The position numbers were made by a program, and so were the translations under genes. DNA of 64,000 nt from Sipunculus nudus (lineage: Eukaryota; Annelida; Sipuncula; Golfingiida; Sipunculidae): positions 67,252,926 to 67,316,925 of the forward strand of contig CM049309.1 in assembly GCA_026874595.1 (NCBI GenBank). Reading direction: 5' to 3'. Below the pieces are notes generated by a model. The model saw nothing but the letters and a program-made list of their open reading frames with translations. It was not told the DNA's origin and made no database searches. Shown piece by piece: positions 23,222-35,870 of this stretch. Every line of letters starts with the position of its first letter. Position 1 is the stretch's first letter.

Positions 23222-24540
23222 CTGAAACAAAGAAAAAGGAAAATTATGTGGTGCGTGACAGATTTTATTTCCGTTTAAAGGGACTGGTTGGTTGAATTGT
23301 TTATCTGTTACATCCACATACTACCATTAAAGTTAGTGACATGACCATGTATTCACAGACCTTAGTAATGTAGTTCTTTCAAGTACGTTAGATAAGAATG
23401 ATTCTAGCAAAGTACATAGACATGGGTGTTTTTTGTGGTGAGGACTTCATGGAATAAGTAATATATTGTATGCATACACATGTGAAATGTAAACAAATGG
23501 TGTTTCCTTGAAATGTAACAAATTTTTATTTTAAAGTTTGACTGTTGAGACAAGTAGCCAGGCTGTCCCACACTGCCCAACAAGAATACATTTTGTTTTG
23601 AGTAGAAACGACTGTTGGCAGAAGGGTGCATAGAACAGAACATTATGCAGATGTACTCTAAAGAATGAACAACATGTGTGCAGTACATAAAACAATCTGG
23701 TAAACACCACAGCAGAGGCACAGCACCTAGTGACCTTCAGCTCTGGCTGGTGCCACTGGTCTACACCTTACCTCTTAATTGGCATGGACACTGTCAACCA
23801 GCAGGTGATAAGTACACCTGTACCAGCACGGCCTGCACCAGCCCAGCCAGTCTCTTAATTACCTGGAGCTGATCTTTTAGGGTAGTCACACCTCAAAATG
23901 CTCCTGGGAAATAAGCTCAAATGATTTGCTTTTTAGCACATATCCCGACTGGCAGTTTTCTCAGTGTTACAGTTCAGCAATGTTGTAATGAAGCATCAAC
24001 CAGACATGATAAGTTGTCATTTGTGATGCAAATGGTTATTTTCACCTGTTTCGTTGTGACCAAAATGTGTGCTTTTTCTGTCTTTCATACCTTAAAATAA
24101 CCTACCAGGGTATGCTAACTCAAGTAACACCGAGTGCAATACTGCAGTTCTTTTCACAGTTAACTGGTGGAAGCCTCTTGCTAGCATGAACACAATAAAG
24201 TCCATACTCCATAGGCCTTTGGTTAGCTCAAACCCAGTATGTATTGGAGTATATTTCTGCATAACTTAATATTTAGGGGTGTAAAAATGCATCAACAATT
24301 GGTGCATTGAATTGCAACCCTTTAAAAAATTATTATTGCTTTTTAACCTCCCAATAAATTTTGTTTTGATTATTTGTTTTTTGCATATACCACCAAGAAG
24401 GTCTCATACCCAGAGTATGCCACATTGTCAAGGCTATTCTGTATTCATTATGAACATGTGCCCTAGATATAGTTTTAGTACTTACATTTAAACTGTTCCA
24501 GTTGCATAGAAAAACAGATGAACTGAGGGAGAACTACAAA

Positions 24541-24895
24541 GTAGGATTCAGTGGTAGAGCACATGACTTAAAGCTGGGAGATCGTCAGTTTGAATCTCAG
24601 CCGAGGTGGTGAGATATTTCACAGTCGGCCCCCACCCAGAGTGAGTGCTCTGCAGGCTTAATGGGAAGGCTATGCCCAAATGCCATGTTTCACTCACAAT
24701 CGAGTGCAGCTTTTGGGGGCTCCTCAATAGTATGACCCAGCAGTGGGGACGATAATTAAGGCACCCAGGGCCAGCAGGTGCAGTAGTCACCAAGCCTCGA
24801 TAATGCCATGGATAAAAAATGAGAGGAACCTTGTGATACTGCCCTCTCACATAGTCCATAACTGGAATGGAATTCTGCAGATGTACATATATTTA
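24541..24895 (+). mobile_element. tRNA-derived SINE
   Basis: The head resembles a tRNA gene: an A-box region ATTCAGTGGTAGAGC (24546-24560) and a B box AGTTTGAATCT (24587-24597) at tRNA-like spacing. About 300 bp of unrelated body follows. A defined poly-A or simple-repeat tail is not obvious, so the right end is approximate. No coding capacity; the family name is not known to me. Confidence 0.65.
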
Positions 24896-25928
24896 GTTAA
24901 GTAAGCATTAAAAAATGGAGGCGGTAACCTCCATAAAAAAATTAAATTGAAACAAACAAAAAATCTTTGAGATATATTGTGGCATGATTATTAAAAATTA
25001 AACTGTCTACTTAAAAATCATAGTCACTTTGTCACAGGAATATTCCTCTTTATCAAATAATTGTACCTGCATTGCCTGTGCTTCAGCAAAGCCTTTAGAA
25101 CAAGAACAGTGTTCTTATAGAAATACAGAAGAAATGAATTGATTTATTTCTTGTGATACTTGCCCAATATTTTTTCCATCAGGAAAACATTATGACAAAC
25201 ACATATAGTTCACCATCTCTAATAAATATAACTTTTTTTAGTTCCTGTCTGCAGTTATATTTGGTTGTGCTTCTTATACATTATATGTGTTTAAATGCTT
25301 TGCAAAACTGCCAGTCAGATTCTTTCTCACTGTTTCTTGGCTAAGGTTAATAAGCTGTTTATAGTTTAGGATAACCTTTATTCATGTAAATGGCATTTCT
25401 GCAAAGCAGTAACCCCTTAAGAACATTGTGGCAACACTAACCTTTTGACAGCCAGAAAAAAAGCTATTTTATCAGTAACTGGTTTGGTGACGCAGAGCGT
25501 GAGGCTTATCAATATGTTGTAGGCCCTGGTTAATACACATGCCATGCTTGGCTTGTAAGGTTAAACGACTCATACCTGTGCTCGGCTGCCAGTTCACCAC
25601 TAAGGTTAAAGAGTTGGTACACCACAGATGGCAGTGGAGGGAAAAGTATTGCTAGATCTGTAATTTAAAGCTGCAGGCCACATTGTACTCAAAGAATATA
25701 ACAGACAAAAAACCACTTGATGGGCCATTTATATTAGTTTTAGATTCCAGCTTAAATAGGATTTGCTAATGGTGCAGACCCGACTCAATATGAGACAGGT
25801 GCCAGGTTCCAGTCCTTGCACTTTTGCTCTACACATATAATTTAGGTGAACTCTGCTGGCTGAAGATGGCAAACATGTCAGTTTCAAAGTGCAAATATTG
25901 AAAGAGTACACAATTTGTGAAGAAAATG

Positions 25929-27192
25929 TATATGTCAAGGCCCAGATTGTGATCTGGACGGATCTTAGATCTGTCCAGCCCAAATTGCGATTGCAGTTCA
26001 GGCCGGCCCAAACTGCGATTGCAATCCAGGCTGGCCAGATCTTAGATCTGTCCAGCCTATATTGCGATCGCAGTTTAGTCTGGCCCAGATTGCATATTTG
26101 AATGCAAATATGAATATATGTACTCCATATTTTCATGCATAAAAATAGGAATACAGGTATAAATGAAAGTATTTGAATACAAATGCAAATACTTTCAAAA
26201 TGTAATCATGAATGTATTCATGAATAAATTCTATAATATTATTTTAATAATCATTTATTTCAATTATATTATTAAAAAATCTTTTCATATGATGCTGTTA
26301 TTATTTTTTCATTTAAATTATATTTGACACAATATTTGTTATTAATTTAAATAAATAGTTATATTATTTAAGTTTTATTCTTGGGTAGGAATAACCAGTA
26401 ATTATTGAATAAAAGTTCTCATTTGTAAAAATCAGAATTACCATGACTGATAATGGACAGGTTTTTTTTTTCAAATAATTCTGCTGCAATGTAGATAAAG
26501 TTATATGGCCAAGTCAAAACCTATGTGAAAACAGCACACCATTCCAACTGTATATAATATAAATGACATCAATCCTCTTCCCTATCTCCAAGGATATTAT
26601 CATATTCTTACATAACTTGAGTTAAACACCATCAGCTCATAATGCAGCTTATATTACCACACAAAACCTGCACTTGTCTACCTCCTCTTTCAAATCATAT
26701 TTTGTGAGCATATAAAACCCATGGGTTCCTTGTTACCTTTTTTCAACAACCATGCAATACTAAATGAGTTGGTGATACATCCCATGTTTCACTCCTGTGA
26801 TATGAAGGAGTGAAAATTGCCTTTCTGTATTATAATTGTATTTATAATGGGAAAATGGTACAATGCAATACCAAATGAGTTGGTAAAACAACCAATGTTT
26901 CACTCCTGTGGTCGTAAAAGCATGGATCGCAATATGGGCTGGTCAAGTTTAAGATCGCAATCTCGGCTGGACTGATCTTAGATCTGTCCAGACCAGATTG
27001 CAATCCTGAAGCAAGAAAGACAGGATCGCAGTCTGGGCCGGACTAAACTGCGATCGCAGTCTAGGCTGGACGGATCTAAGATTTGGCCAGCCTGGATTGC
27101 GATTGCAGTTTTGGCCGGCCTGAACTGCGATCGCAATTTGGGCTGGACAGATCTAAGATCCGTCCAGATAGTGATCTGGGCCTTGACATATA
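25929..27192. mobile_element. 1.26-kb foldback element with palindrome-built terminal inverted repeats
   Basis: The two ends are inverted copies of each other for about 165 bp (25929-26093 and 27028-27192), starting TATATGTCAAGGCCCAGAT. Within each arm are smaller palindromes: an AGATCTTAGATCT-type core flanked by GTCC/GGAC (around 25960-25978, 26037-26053, 27145-27165), TGCGATCGCA (26062-26071, 27049-27058) and GGCCGG/GGCCGGCC modules. A further partial set of the same modules lies at about 26930-27000 only on the right side. The middle (26100-26920) is AT-rich and holds a tandem pair of a ~118-bp unit containing AAATGAGTTGGT and TTTCACTCCTGTG (near 26762 and 26874). No transposase frame was seen. 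The family is not recognised. Confidence 0.7.
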
Positions 27193-27196
27193 TATA

Positions 27197-27394
27197 CTGT
27201 GAAACCTTGGTTATAAGACCACACGTTGGACATATTGGACCACATGTTGGCTATAGGTTGTCTTAATTCATAGGTGGTCTTATAAGACAGGTCAGTTATG
27301 ACCAGTGAGAATGAATTTGGTTCACTTATGGGTGGCTTCAGTAGACAGATGGTTTTATTAGACAGGTATATAGTCTTTTACACAGGGTCCACTG
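27197..27394. mobile_element. small TA-flanked MITE, degenerate
   Basis: The left end CTGTGAAACCTTGG and right end CAGGGTCCACTG are weakly inverted relative to each other and bounded by TA on both sides. The interior repeats AAGACCAC/TAGACAG/AAGACAGGT phrases. It resembles the pogo/Tigger-type MITEs at 30464-30610 and 43573-43754 but is more decayed. It abuts the foldback element, only a few bases away. Confidence 0.45.
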
Positions 27395-29049
27395 TATATA
27401 AAAATAAGCTGATAGCACCAAGTCTATTTTAAGAAACAGATACTGCAATGAGCCAGTTACTACCTTTATGTAATGAACCAAACTGACTGAGGATGAGCAG
27501 TTTCTCTCTTTTCATGATTATGTTTGCTGCATGGAGTTGACTCAGCACTGTTCTTCAACTATTCATCTGCTGTAACCACTGCCAGGTCCACTTCACATGA
27601 TTAGTTAAGAAGGAAAGACACTGGAATTAACTAAGAAATTGGCAGTTATTGTCTAGGGCCATCAGTTTGTGATTACAGCTCTGGGTTACACTGCTTGGCT
27701 TCATAATTCCAATTATAGTGTTGTGTAAGCTTTACTTAGCTGCAGAAGGCTGCAGTTTCACTGCCAGATAGGGAGCAGTTAACAAAATGACAGCAGTAAT
27801 AATTGCTCTCAGTGGGCACGGGTTTACTTGTCCACAAATGAAGTACTCCTTTTGAGCAGACTGAAGTGCTCTTTGTTCAGAACATCATTTGGTCCCATGG
27901 TTAGCACCAGAGTCACAAGAAACGGGAAGAATCCAGGGCTTCATGAGATTCCAGGAATTTTAGGGAAAAAAAATCTGTCACAGGTTTTTCTTACAGTCTA
28001 GCCAGCCATTAACAAGAGACAGAAAATGTTTTCCTGCAGGCTTTTGATGTCAGATAAAAAGCCATCAGATGTCACATAAAAAGCCCTCTTTAAGACCAGA
28101 TGAAGGCTACTTGTTTTAGTAAAAATACACTGCATTTGTGCATGCTGAACCAACTATAGAATATTAGGATTTAAACTCACTTTTCACTTTTTTTTTAAGC
28201 TTTACATTTAGCTGTAGCCTGTAAGGGTTAATTCATGTTTCTTTAAGTTTGGTATAACAAAGTCTCAAGAATGAGGGTAGGAGTTATATTTTCACCTATG
28301 TCTGTCTTTTTGTCTGTCTGCATGTTTGTTTGCATTAATTGGGCTGGCTGACAGGAGTATTAAATAATTAGACAAGATTGTTGATAAAATCAATATATTT
28401 TTATATTAAAAAAAAATAGAATGTGCTGCCACTGTGTTATCTAGCACAAGCTATTAAATATAACTACTTCTTACAGTCATAGATAGCATAAATAGCTTTT
28501 GTTATAATAAACACCTTAATAAAAAATATGTAAAGCATTAATGGGATGAGAGATGAAATCATTAAATCGATTCTGTTGTTTATGCAAATGGTTGATGTGC
28601 AGTGTTCTAGGGTGAAAATAGGACTTTCGAAGAACTTTGTAATTTAAGTGAGGTAATGAAGGCATTTAATGTCAGGTGTCTTGAGTCGGCATGGGAATTC
28701 CATCAGGTAAATGGATGCGGTGTGTAGCACCTGCTGAGAGGACGGGGTCAGGTCAGAAAGCATGTAAACTGTTACTACAAACGAACCCCACCAAATAAAC
28801 AAGGCAGTAACCCTAGATGTTTAACACATGTATTAGTAACAGCTTGTATGTATGAAAGTAACTCAGGTGATTTTCTGAAGATTTTTAGCACATTTAAGGA
28901 CTGCATACAGCAATACATACGCATGATACAAGGATGGTCAGTCTACTGTAATGGCTACATTAGTTTGTATCATACACCCTATTTTTTTCCAGATATATAG
29001 GTACTTAAATTAATATAAAGTGCCAGCACATTGTTTCAATGTATATGGC

Positions 29050-29580
29050 TACCTGTTCTCTTGCAGTATGTGTCTTTAATGGTTGGAATATGACATATTT
29101 TGACAAATTCTCATATGTGCCAGTGAATGTGCCAACGTATGTTCCAGTGTGCACAGCATCAAATGTGTCTAAATATGTGGAACATACGTTCTTGGAGTGA
29201 ACTCCATTTTTACATGCTTATGCGATAAGTTTCAAACAAATGGAATAATTAATGGTCCATTTTGCCATATTTACTTTGCAATTTAGTTGCATCAACTGTT
29301 TGAGTTCTAGAGTACTTTGCCTTGGACCATTGGAATGAGAAATAGTTTTTTGTGGACTCAGGGGCCTAAACAGTTGAAATGAAGCACATTTTGCCCTGAA
29401 CTCATGGGCCTTAATGGTTGAAATGAGGTAAATTTTGCCTTGCAATCATGCAACGTTAGTCTATACTTTAGAAGAAGGTACTTTTGTTATGCACTTGTGT
29501 AACATATGCCTGAACAGTTGGAATAAGATATATTTTACCATCTGGCATGTAACATAACTATTCGAACAAGGTACATTTTC
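29050..29580. repeat. degenerate minisatellite, unit ~60 bp
   Basis: Within intron 2 a diverged unit recurs about every 60 bp with the landmarks TTAATGGTTGAAATGAGG (or TTTAATGGTTGGAATATGA), then a TTTTGCC-like stretch, then CTCATG. Copies are clear near 29075, 29325, 29365, 29410 and 29515 and increasingly vague elsewhere. Confidence 0.5.
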
Positions 29581-30091
29581 CTGCAAGAATGTGCTTATTA
29601 TACATTTTATCAATAAACATTTTATGCTACACACTACCTATCTTACATCATGTGCTTCCATACTTTGCAAAACATCTTCACACTACCAAGTCTATGGCAG
29701 CTACGCTTTTCACAGACCTTGTTTCAGTGACCCACTCTGATGTCTATTTCATGTTTCATGAACAAGGCAATTAAACCAATTAAATGATTAGCTTTAACTT
29801 GTCTTCTGCAGCTGCCAAAGCTTGTCTGATGCTAGTTCCAGACCGAATGTATTAGCATTTTCAGAAAAGCATTGAGAATTTGACCTATCAAATAAAGGCG
29901 TATAAACCCGTCCCTTTCTGGTGCACACTTGTTATCGTTCAGATGGTGTATAAACATTGTATTGTTTAAATTTTGTTGGTTTGATTGGCAGTTTTGACAC
30001 TTGCAGGTTTGTTCATTATTTATGAAATAGTATGAAGATGATTACAAAATGCAAAACAAGCTTTTAGACTACAAAATTAGGGATTTATTAC

Positions 30092-30263
30092 CTGGACTTA
30101 ACACAGCATTAGCGAAGTGGATGGCTAGCACCAGGTCAAGATCACCTTTGAACACACAGGTGAGAAAATAACCGAGGCCCCCACTGGGAATACACGCAGT
30201 GTAGATCAGACCCAAACTATACTCCTTTTTCATGTTGAATGTACGGCTTATCCCCAGGCTGAG
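30092..30263 (-). CDS. SLC10-like (P3/SLC10A3-A5 type) transporter, exon 2
   Basis: 172 bp encoding residues 229-285 and the first base of codon 286. The acceptor CATTACAG precedes the first codon CTC; the donor is CCAG/GTAATA; phase is 0 at the start and 1 at the end. The peptide opens LSLGISRTFNMKKEYSLGL, contains CIPSGGLGYF and then FKGDLDLVLAIHF. The G-G then G-D spacing matches the discontinuous helix/GD motif region of the SLC10 core, where the sodium sites lie in characterised members. The usual Ser-Asn pair after the glycine-rich turn is replaced by Leu-Gly here, and the serine/threonine-rich stretch after the GD motif is replaced by AIHFANAV. That may mean altered ion coupling, but this is inference. 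Confidence 0.85.
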
Positions 30264-31849
30264 CTGTAATGAAACAAAAACAAATGAATGTGTCTGGTGT
30301 TATAAAGAATGACTTCTGAATCATACATCAGAGATGAGAATTGTAACCCTGTATCTAACAAGAGATAACCTCAGATTATACCAGCCCTTACATATCATCC
30401 AAACTTAGTGTTTCTAAATACATGTATATAATACTAGTATCAGTCTGATAAACTATATTTATACAGTAAAACCTCACCTAAAGACCATCTCAACTTAGCA
30501 ACTACCTCTAAACAACGACTACTTTATATGGTCCCGATTCTTTTTGCTCACTTAGTTGACCGACTCAAAAATGCAACCATTTTATCAAGGTCCTGATGGA
30601 GGTTTAACTGTATTAAAACCTAATCTAAATACTTTCATATCTGTAGCGAATGTTTCAGTTGTCATACCTTACTCTACATCTAGGTTTGTGATACTTGTTG
30701 ATACTTCATCTTACACTCTTATTTCTCAGTTGTGAGCTAGAGTTGCCTTGTAAACCATCCTTGACTATATAGGGATGCCCAATATTTTACCCTTCCCACT
30801 TTCTGTTCCATCCCCTTAGGCCCTGTGTCTGCCTGTTTTTTTTTTTTTTTGCTATGAACATTTTCAATAGGTACTTTTTAAGGGGATTGAAGAAGGGTAG
30901 GGTAGAAGAAAGGCCTAAATTTCCACAAGTGAAATAACACATACTTTAAACATCATTTAAGAAACATAATTATTTAAAAAATGTGAGAAATAAGTGTACA
31001 TTTTACGACAAATGAACCCCACTTATGGCAGTCAAGGTCATTGGTCACATGCAAAAACAGCCCCAGCTGACAGCTGCTGATTTGGTGATGTCATGTACAC
31101 ATTCGAAAAATTATTTCTTGCTAAAACAAAGGTGGCTACTCATCCAGGAACATATCTGGTCTGTCAGATCATTGGAAAGATTCCAAATACTTATGAAACA
31201 TAAAGTGGAGATTTATTTTAAAATTCTTTATTGCCTCATTAGGCTTATATTTCCATATGCAGCTTTCTTGGAAATTAATGAAAAATATTCAATGCGCTAG
31301 CTATTAGAAAGTTATAGCCCTTCAATTTGTACCTCTTGTTCTCATACATATTTTTTATTTTTGTTTTAACCCTGTTTTTGTTCTCAAAGTTGTATATTTC
31401 TCTTATTATTATCCATTTAATACAGTTCCAGAATTATTTGTCACTGCACCTGAAAACTTGCCCATTTCTGTTGTTTCTTTCCATATTTGTTTGAAAGTCA
31501 AAGTAATGTGCACTAACTGAACTTAAACATCCCTCCCATCATTGGCTTTGCAGGAGATTGCATTTGTATTGTCCATTGATAACTACTTACCTGAAGCACA
31601 TACAGCAATTAATTATACCAAACTTAGTCTAGACAAGCAAGAGAATAATTCAAAACCAACTGGGAATCAGTCAGTTGAAGCATATAATCCTTTGGACAAT
31701 TGAGAGAATAATTCAAAGCTAACAGAATATAATCCCATACAACATTGTGAGAATTAAAAACTAACAGAATATAATCAATTACAAGATTGAGAGAACACTT
31801 CAAAACTAACATTTATATATTTATAATTCAGTATATGGAATATACTTAC
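30264..31849 (-). other. intron 1 of the SLC10-like gene
   Basis: 1.6-kb intron with a donor GTAAGTATA immediately after the CCT codon at 31850 and acceptor CATTACAG next to 30263. It contains the TA-flanked MITE at 30464-30610. Near 31620-31800, imperfect copies of an AATAATTCAAAACCAAC / AACAGAATATAATC phrase recur. No exon seen. Confidence 0.75.
30464..30610. mobile_element. 147-bp TA-flanked MITE (pogo/Tigger-like ends)
   Basis: The ends are inverted repeats: CAGTAAAACCTC on the left and GAGGTTTAACTG on the right, with TA immediately outside each. No coding capacity. The CAGT...ACTG ends and TA target are typical of pogo-type MITEs. Confidence 0.65.
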
Positions 31850-32533
31850 AGGGGGAAGAACAAGGATTTTAATAATCATAGCAATGATTGTCCCGACTGG
31901 TTCTTTTAGCTGACCGTAAAGATTTTTCCGATCAGTCAGGCAGCCCACGGTGAAACTTGTAAGAACTCCTGTCACTGCCACGGCCCATTTAAATGCGGTA
32001 TCCACAAGACGATACTTCCTTATAACACTAACATCATAATCAACATGAGTAAAATTTTCCAGTTGTGTAACAGATGCGTTGATTGATATATTATGCATTT
32101 GCTTCCTGGTAAGGACCAGATGGATTGTAGCACGTCCGAGTCCTACTCCCTTGACTCTGAAGTGTTGTGTGCATCGCATGTCCAAGGGTAGCATAATCCA
32201 ATTATTGGAGTTCCCTCTGGTGGTGTCATTCAAGCCAGGCACTGGTACCGCAACTGATGGAGCATCAGAAAATATACTTGCAAAATACCTCCAGTTGTTA
32301 TGATTGGCAAACAATACCAGGGGGATGGAGCAGTTAAAAAACACTGTTTGCTCTGCAGTAGCTGATAAATTGACTAATCTTTTGGGACTAAATGACACCA
32401 CTGGTGATAGAGTCACACTAGAGATTTCAGCCCCCTGTCCAGGTGACTCGTTGACTGCAGCTAATAGAAGGATAACAGAGAGACATCGATGAAGTGAGAG
32501 CTTCCGCATCCACACCCAAGCTGTACCTGTCAT
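31850..32533 (-). CDS. SLC10-like (P3/SLC10A3-A5 type) transporter, exon 1 (start codon)
   Basis: 684 bp, residues 1-228, ending exactly on a codon before GTAAGT. Residues 1 to about 33 look like a signal peptide with the hydrophobic core LSVILLLAAV; a second Met at position 9 could equally be the start. Residues about 34-175 form a non-membrane ectodomain with N-glycosylation sequons at N55, N67, N102, N148, N152 and N160 and cysteines at C68 and C121. A first membrane span lies at about 177-199. A second begins near 211 (VGTIIAMIIKILVLPP) and continues into exon 2. Joined with exons 2 and 3 the protein is 530 residues, somewhat longer than the vertebrate P3-type members (roughly 440-480), owing to the ectodomain and C-terminal tail. 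Confidence 0.85.
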
Positions 32534-33000
32534 CTTCTCGGGCTATCAGTGCAAACGATGGTCAGAAACATGCAGGAATCGGGGTATAGAAGCACCTGAG
32601 TGGAACATGAGCAGATGAAATTGATTCAGGGGGCTCCCCTGCCAGCTAGCCCAATGAGCAGTATTGCGATAGACTCATCAAACCCAGGCAGTCGGTCTTG
32701 CTCAGTTTTTGGAACTCCCATTTCATGCGAGCGTGTGCCCACCCCCCTACTAGCTGATTGCGTATATCATAAACCTCAGGTATTGACCAGTCAGCCAGTG
32801 TTGGGTATGTACCCTGTGCCTGGTCACCCCTGAGTGAGACGTTTTTCATAACAATCAGACCATGACTCCAGTGTGTGCTGCAGCTGGTACATTTGAATCA
32901 GTACATCGGCAGTCCATTGTATGTTGCACCTTTCACAGTTAAAAACATAAAAAAAAATTTTCAATCATACCTCCCTACTTTCATAAAACATTGTTTTGGG
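32534..33000 (-). promoter_or_regulatory. 5' flank of the SLC10-like gene
   Basis: This segment lies upstream of the start codon on the minus strand. It is less AT-rich than its surroundings up to about 32870 and probably contains the 5' UTR and promoter. No TATA box at a convincing distance or other defined element can be pointed to. A further non-coding 5' exon cannot be excluded. Confidence 0.3.
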
Positions 33001-35514
33001 TTCAGTTATCATTAATGTCTTTAATTCTTGTACACCAAATAATTATATAACATATTATATATAAACATAATATGCAAGTCATGTATGAAGTGTATCAGTG
33101 TTTCTGAGCATTTGCATGGAGACTTGTATGAATGTAAAATTGGCAACTGCATGGAGGTTATCAAACTTCCACACCAGCAATCATTGCATTTTAAGAATTA
33201 AACACTGCTAGCTATAGGTAACATAAAATTTCCTCTAGTCATCTAGTTTCAGCTCTAGTGATGCTGTTCCTATTTAAAGTCACATAAGAAGTCCACCTTC
33301 CAGGTGGTGTTATTTTTAAAATTCTACAGGTATAACAGCTCCTTGATGTTTACTGTACGTTTGATGTGTTTTACTTTTTATCTTCTGCAGTCTTATTTTT
33401 AGCTTATCTCCCAATGCGTGTAATCCTAGTACTCCCAACCTTGTGCATATGATCCTATATTTCAAGAAGATTTACAATTTAATTAATAACAAGTTGAACC
33501 AAGTAATGATGTTGATTTCATTTCCATTAAGCAGCCACTGCTGAATTATAGGGACTAAATCCTGGTTTCTCATGAACATGTGATCTTCAATATTGTGATC
33601 CTCATTTAATAGACAATATGCCAAATTTAGACACTCCTAAATTTGTAATAACATGTATATCCATTGCTTTGTGGTAATCCATATTTTACAGACAATTATA
33701 AAAATAGACAGTGTCCCTAATTAATCATCAGTTAAGTAATATCTGGTCCTCACTCAAGACCTTGGCTGTGTTTAGCATTAAATATATCTGTAGATGTTAA
33801 AAAAATCATTGGCAATCAATATGTAACTTTTACAAGTCTTTTACAATATACTGAACAGTACTGAACAGTATTTCAGAGTGTCTTCTGTTTTTATGAGCCT
33901 GCTTTATTTATGCTAAAGGCAACAGAATATAAGCATATCTATATCATTACATAGCAGCAGGCACAGGGATCTATCGACTAGATTGTAGTTCATACATATG
34001 ACAGCAGGGTCACTATGTTCTGACACCTTTAATTATCCCCTTCTCTCTCATCATTGGAAACATCCAGGTATATACTACAGTAACATGCTAACCAGGTGCA
34101 GATAGATCAATATTTCCAGGTGTATGTTGGCTTTTTTATCTTGTTACCTGGTTAGCTATCTCACTTAAAACATTGTACAAGTTTATATGTTCTGTCAGTT
34201 AACATACTGCGACTCACTAATATTTTCTCATTTTTGCTTTTGTACATGTTTATACTCTATGATATATATCATACCTTAGTTATAACTAATAATTACTGTA
34301 TTGTTATATTGTAACTACTAAATACAACTTGGGTTAGGTTTTGGCTTAATATTCTGTATCATTCTTAAATTGTGCTATATCATTACACATAATTTCTGTC
34401 TGAGTCCTTTGGACAAATTTAACATTGTCATGCTCTAATGAATAAGAATTCTCACGGTTGGTTTGCTGTAACTTTAATGGTCTAATTTGGCCATCTCAAA
34501 TCAACAGTGTATTCAAATGGTTATGTATATTGGGCCAATTACTGCCTGAAGTTATCATGCTGTGGGTCTCCACCTTTTACATGTTTTGATTTATATATTG
34601 GTGCACTCAAGTTTGCAAGAGTTTCAAACTTAAGATATTTTCCTTGTTGTCAAAATATTCTCAAATTTGCAAAAAAAAACAAAACATAATACATTTTTAT
34701 TCCTAATTTAGGTTTTAATGAGACTGCACCATATGATAGTTAACCATATTGATTAAAATATGCAATGGATGACAGCTTCCTCTGACATATAAACCATTAC
34801 TGGTAGTTTATTTGGGTAACCTGTATATTATTCCAGACTAAATGAACACCAGATGAGATAATTTAATAGTGAAGCTATGTATATTTATTTCTATGGCTTT
34901 CAGGTTGTCTACATTTGCAAACTCACTGAATTAAAATAATGCAGTTGATTATTCTTATAACAGACTATATACCTGAAGTATTCATGAATAATAGTTTGAC
35001 AAGTACACCTCCAATACTCTTAAATTAGCAAATAATTAATAATGAGATGCATTATTGGAGGAGTTACAAGACTCACAGTCCTATGTTGTAATCTGTTGGC
35101 GTCCTTCTGAGTTTGGTGGTCAGCCTTGGTGGTTTGATTGTTACTCAGTCACTGGTTTTAACAGTGGTAAGATTCCTGTATTGATTTGAAACAAAATACT
35201 ATTACAAATTACTGAGAAAATACAACTGACTAGGTTTTTCTATGCCTTGCTATAATGATTTTGCTGTGTCTGTGCTGATGTTTCCTCAAGTACAAAAGCC
35301 TGCACCCTTTAACATCATTTATTCTTTTTTTTCAGCAAATGTTATATATTTCTTTTTTTCCAAGAGCTGTTTATTTCACTGATTGTCTCCCCTCATTGTA
35401 TTGATGACTTATTTCATTACATAAGACTTTATTTTTGTTGCCAAGTGCTGTATTTAACTTTCACTGCTTATTCACATTAATTCTTTATCATTTACCAGTT
35501 TTTAGTGCAGTCTT
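33001..35514. other. intergenic, AT-rich
   Basis: No exon, RNA gene or transposon end recognised. Confidence 0.45.
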
Positions 35515-35870
35515 ACAGTGGTGTTTAGCTCTATTATTTATCAGTGTTTAGCATTAGTCCTTGTATACCACTGTTATTCACTGGTACTTAGTGTTATGCA
35601 CCATCTTTTACCTTTGTTTAGCACTGTTATTTTCCAGTATTTAGCACTGTTTTACCAGTATTTACTAGCACTGTTATTTACCAGTGTTTTTAGCATTATC
35701 ATTTAAATGCCAGTGTTTAGCATATTTATTTGTCAGAGTTAAGCAAAGTTATTTGCCAATGGGTAACAAAATTATTTACCAGCATTTAGCACTGTTATTT
35801 ACTAGTGTTTAGCACAATTATATACCAATGTTAAATTAGCATTGTTATTTACAATTGTCCAAGCTGTTTA
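35515..35870. repeat. degenerate minisatellite, unit ~30 bp
   Basis: The phrase TTTAGCACTGTTATTTACCAGTG and variants recur roughly every 25-35 bp (for example near 35618, 35640, 35673, 35715, 35786, 35809). Divergence between units is high, so the array is old. The open frame across it comes from the repeat and is not a gene. Confidence 0.6.

Larger units (their letters stand above)
23222..30091 (-). other. intron 2 of the SLC10-like gene
   Basis: A 6.9-kb intron with donor GTAATA next to 30092 and acceptor TTTGTTTCAG at 23222-23231, both read on the minus strand. It contains a tRNA-derived SINE (about 24541-24895), a foldback element (25929-27192), a TA-flanked small MITE (27197-27394) and a degenerate minisatellite (about 29050-29580). 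The other parts are AT-rich with no recognised exon. Open frames such as 25729-26136 fall in the repeats and are not taken as genes. Confidence 0.75.

Noticed and set aside
25729..26136. 135-codon minus-strand frame
   Set aside because: Overlaps the palindromic arm of the foldback element and shows only repeat-derived composition.
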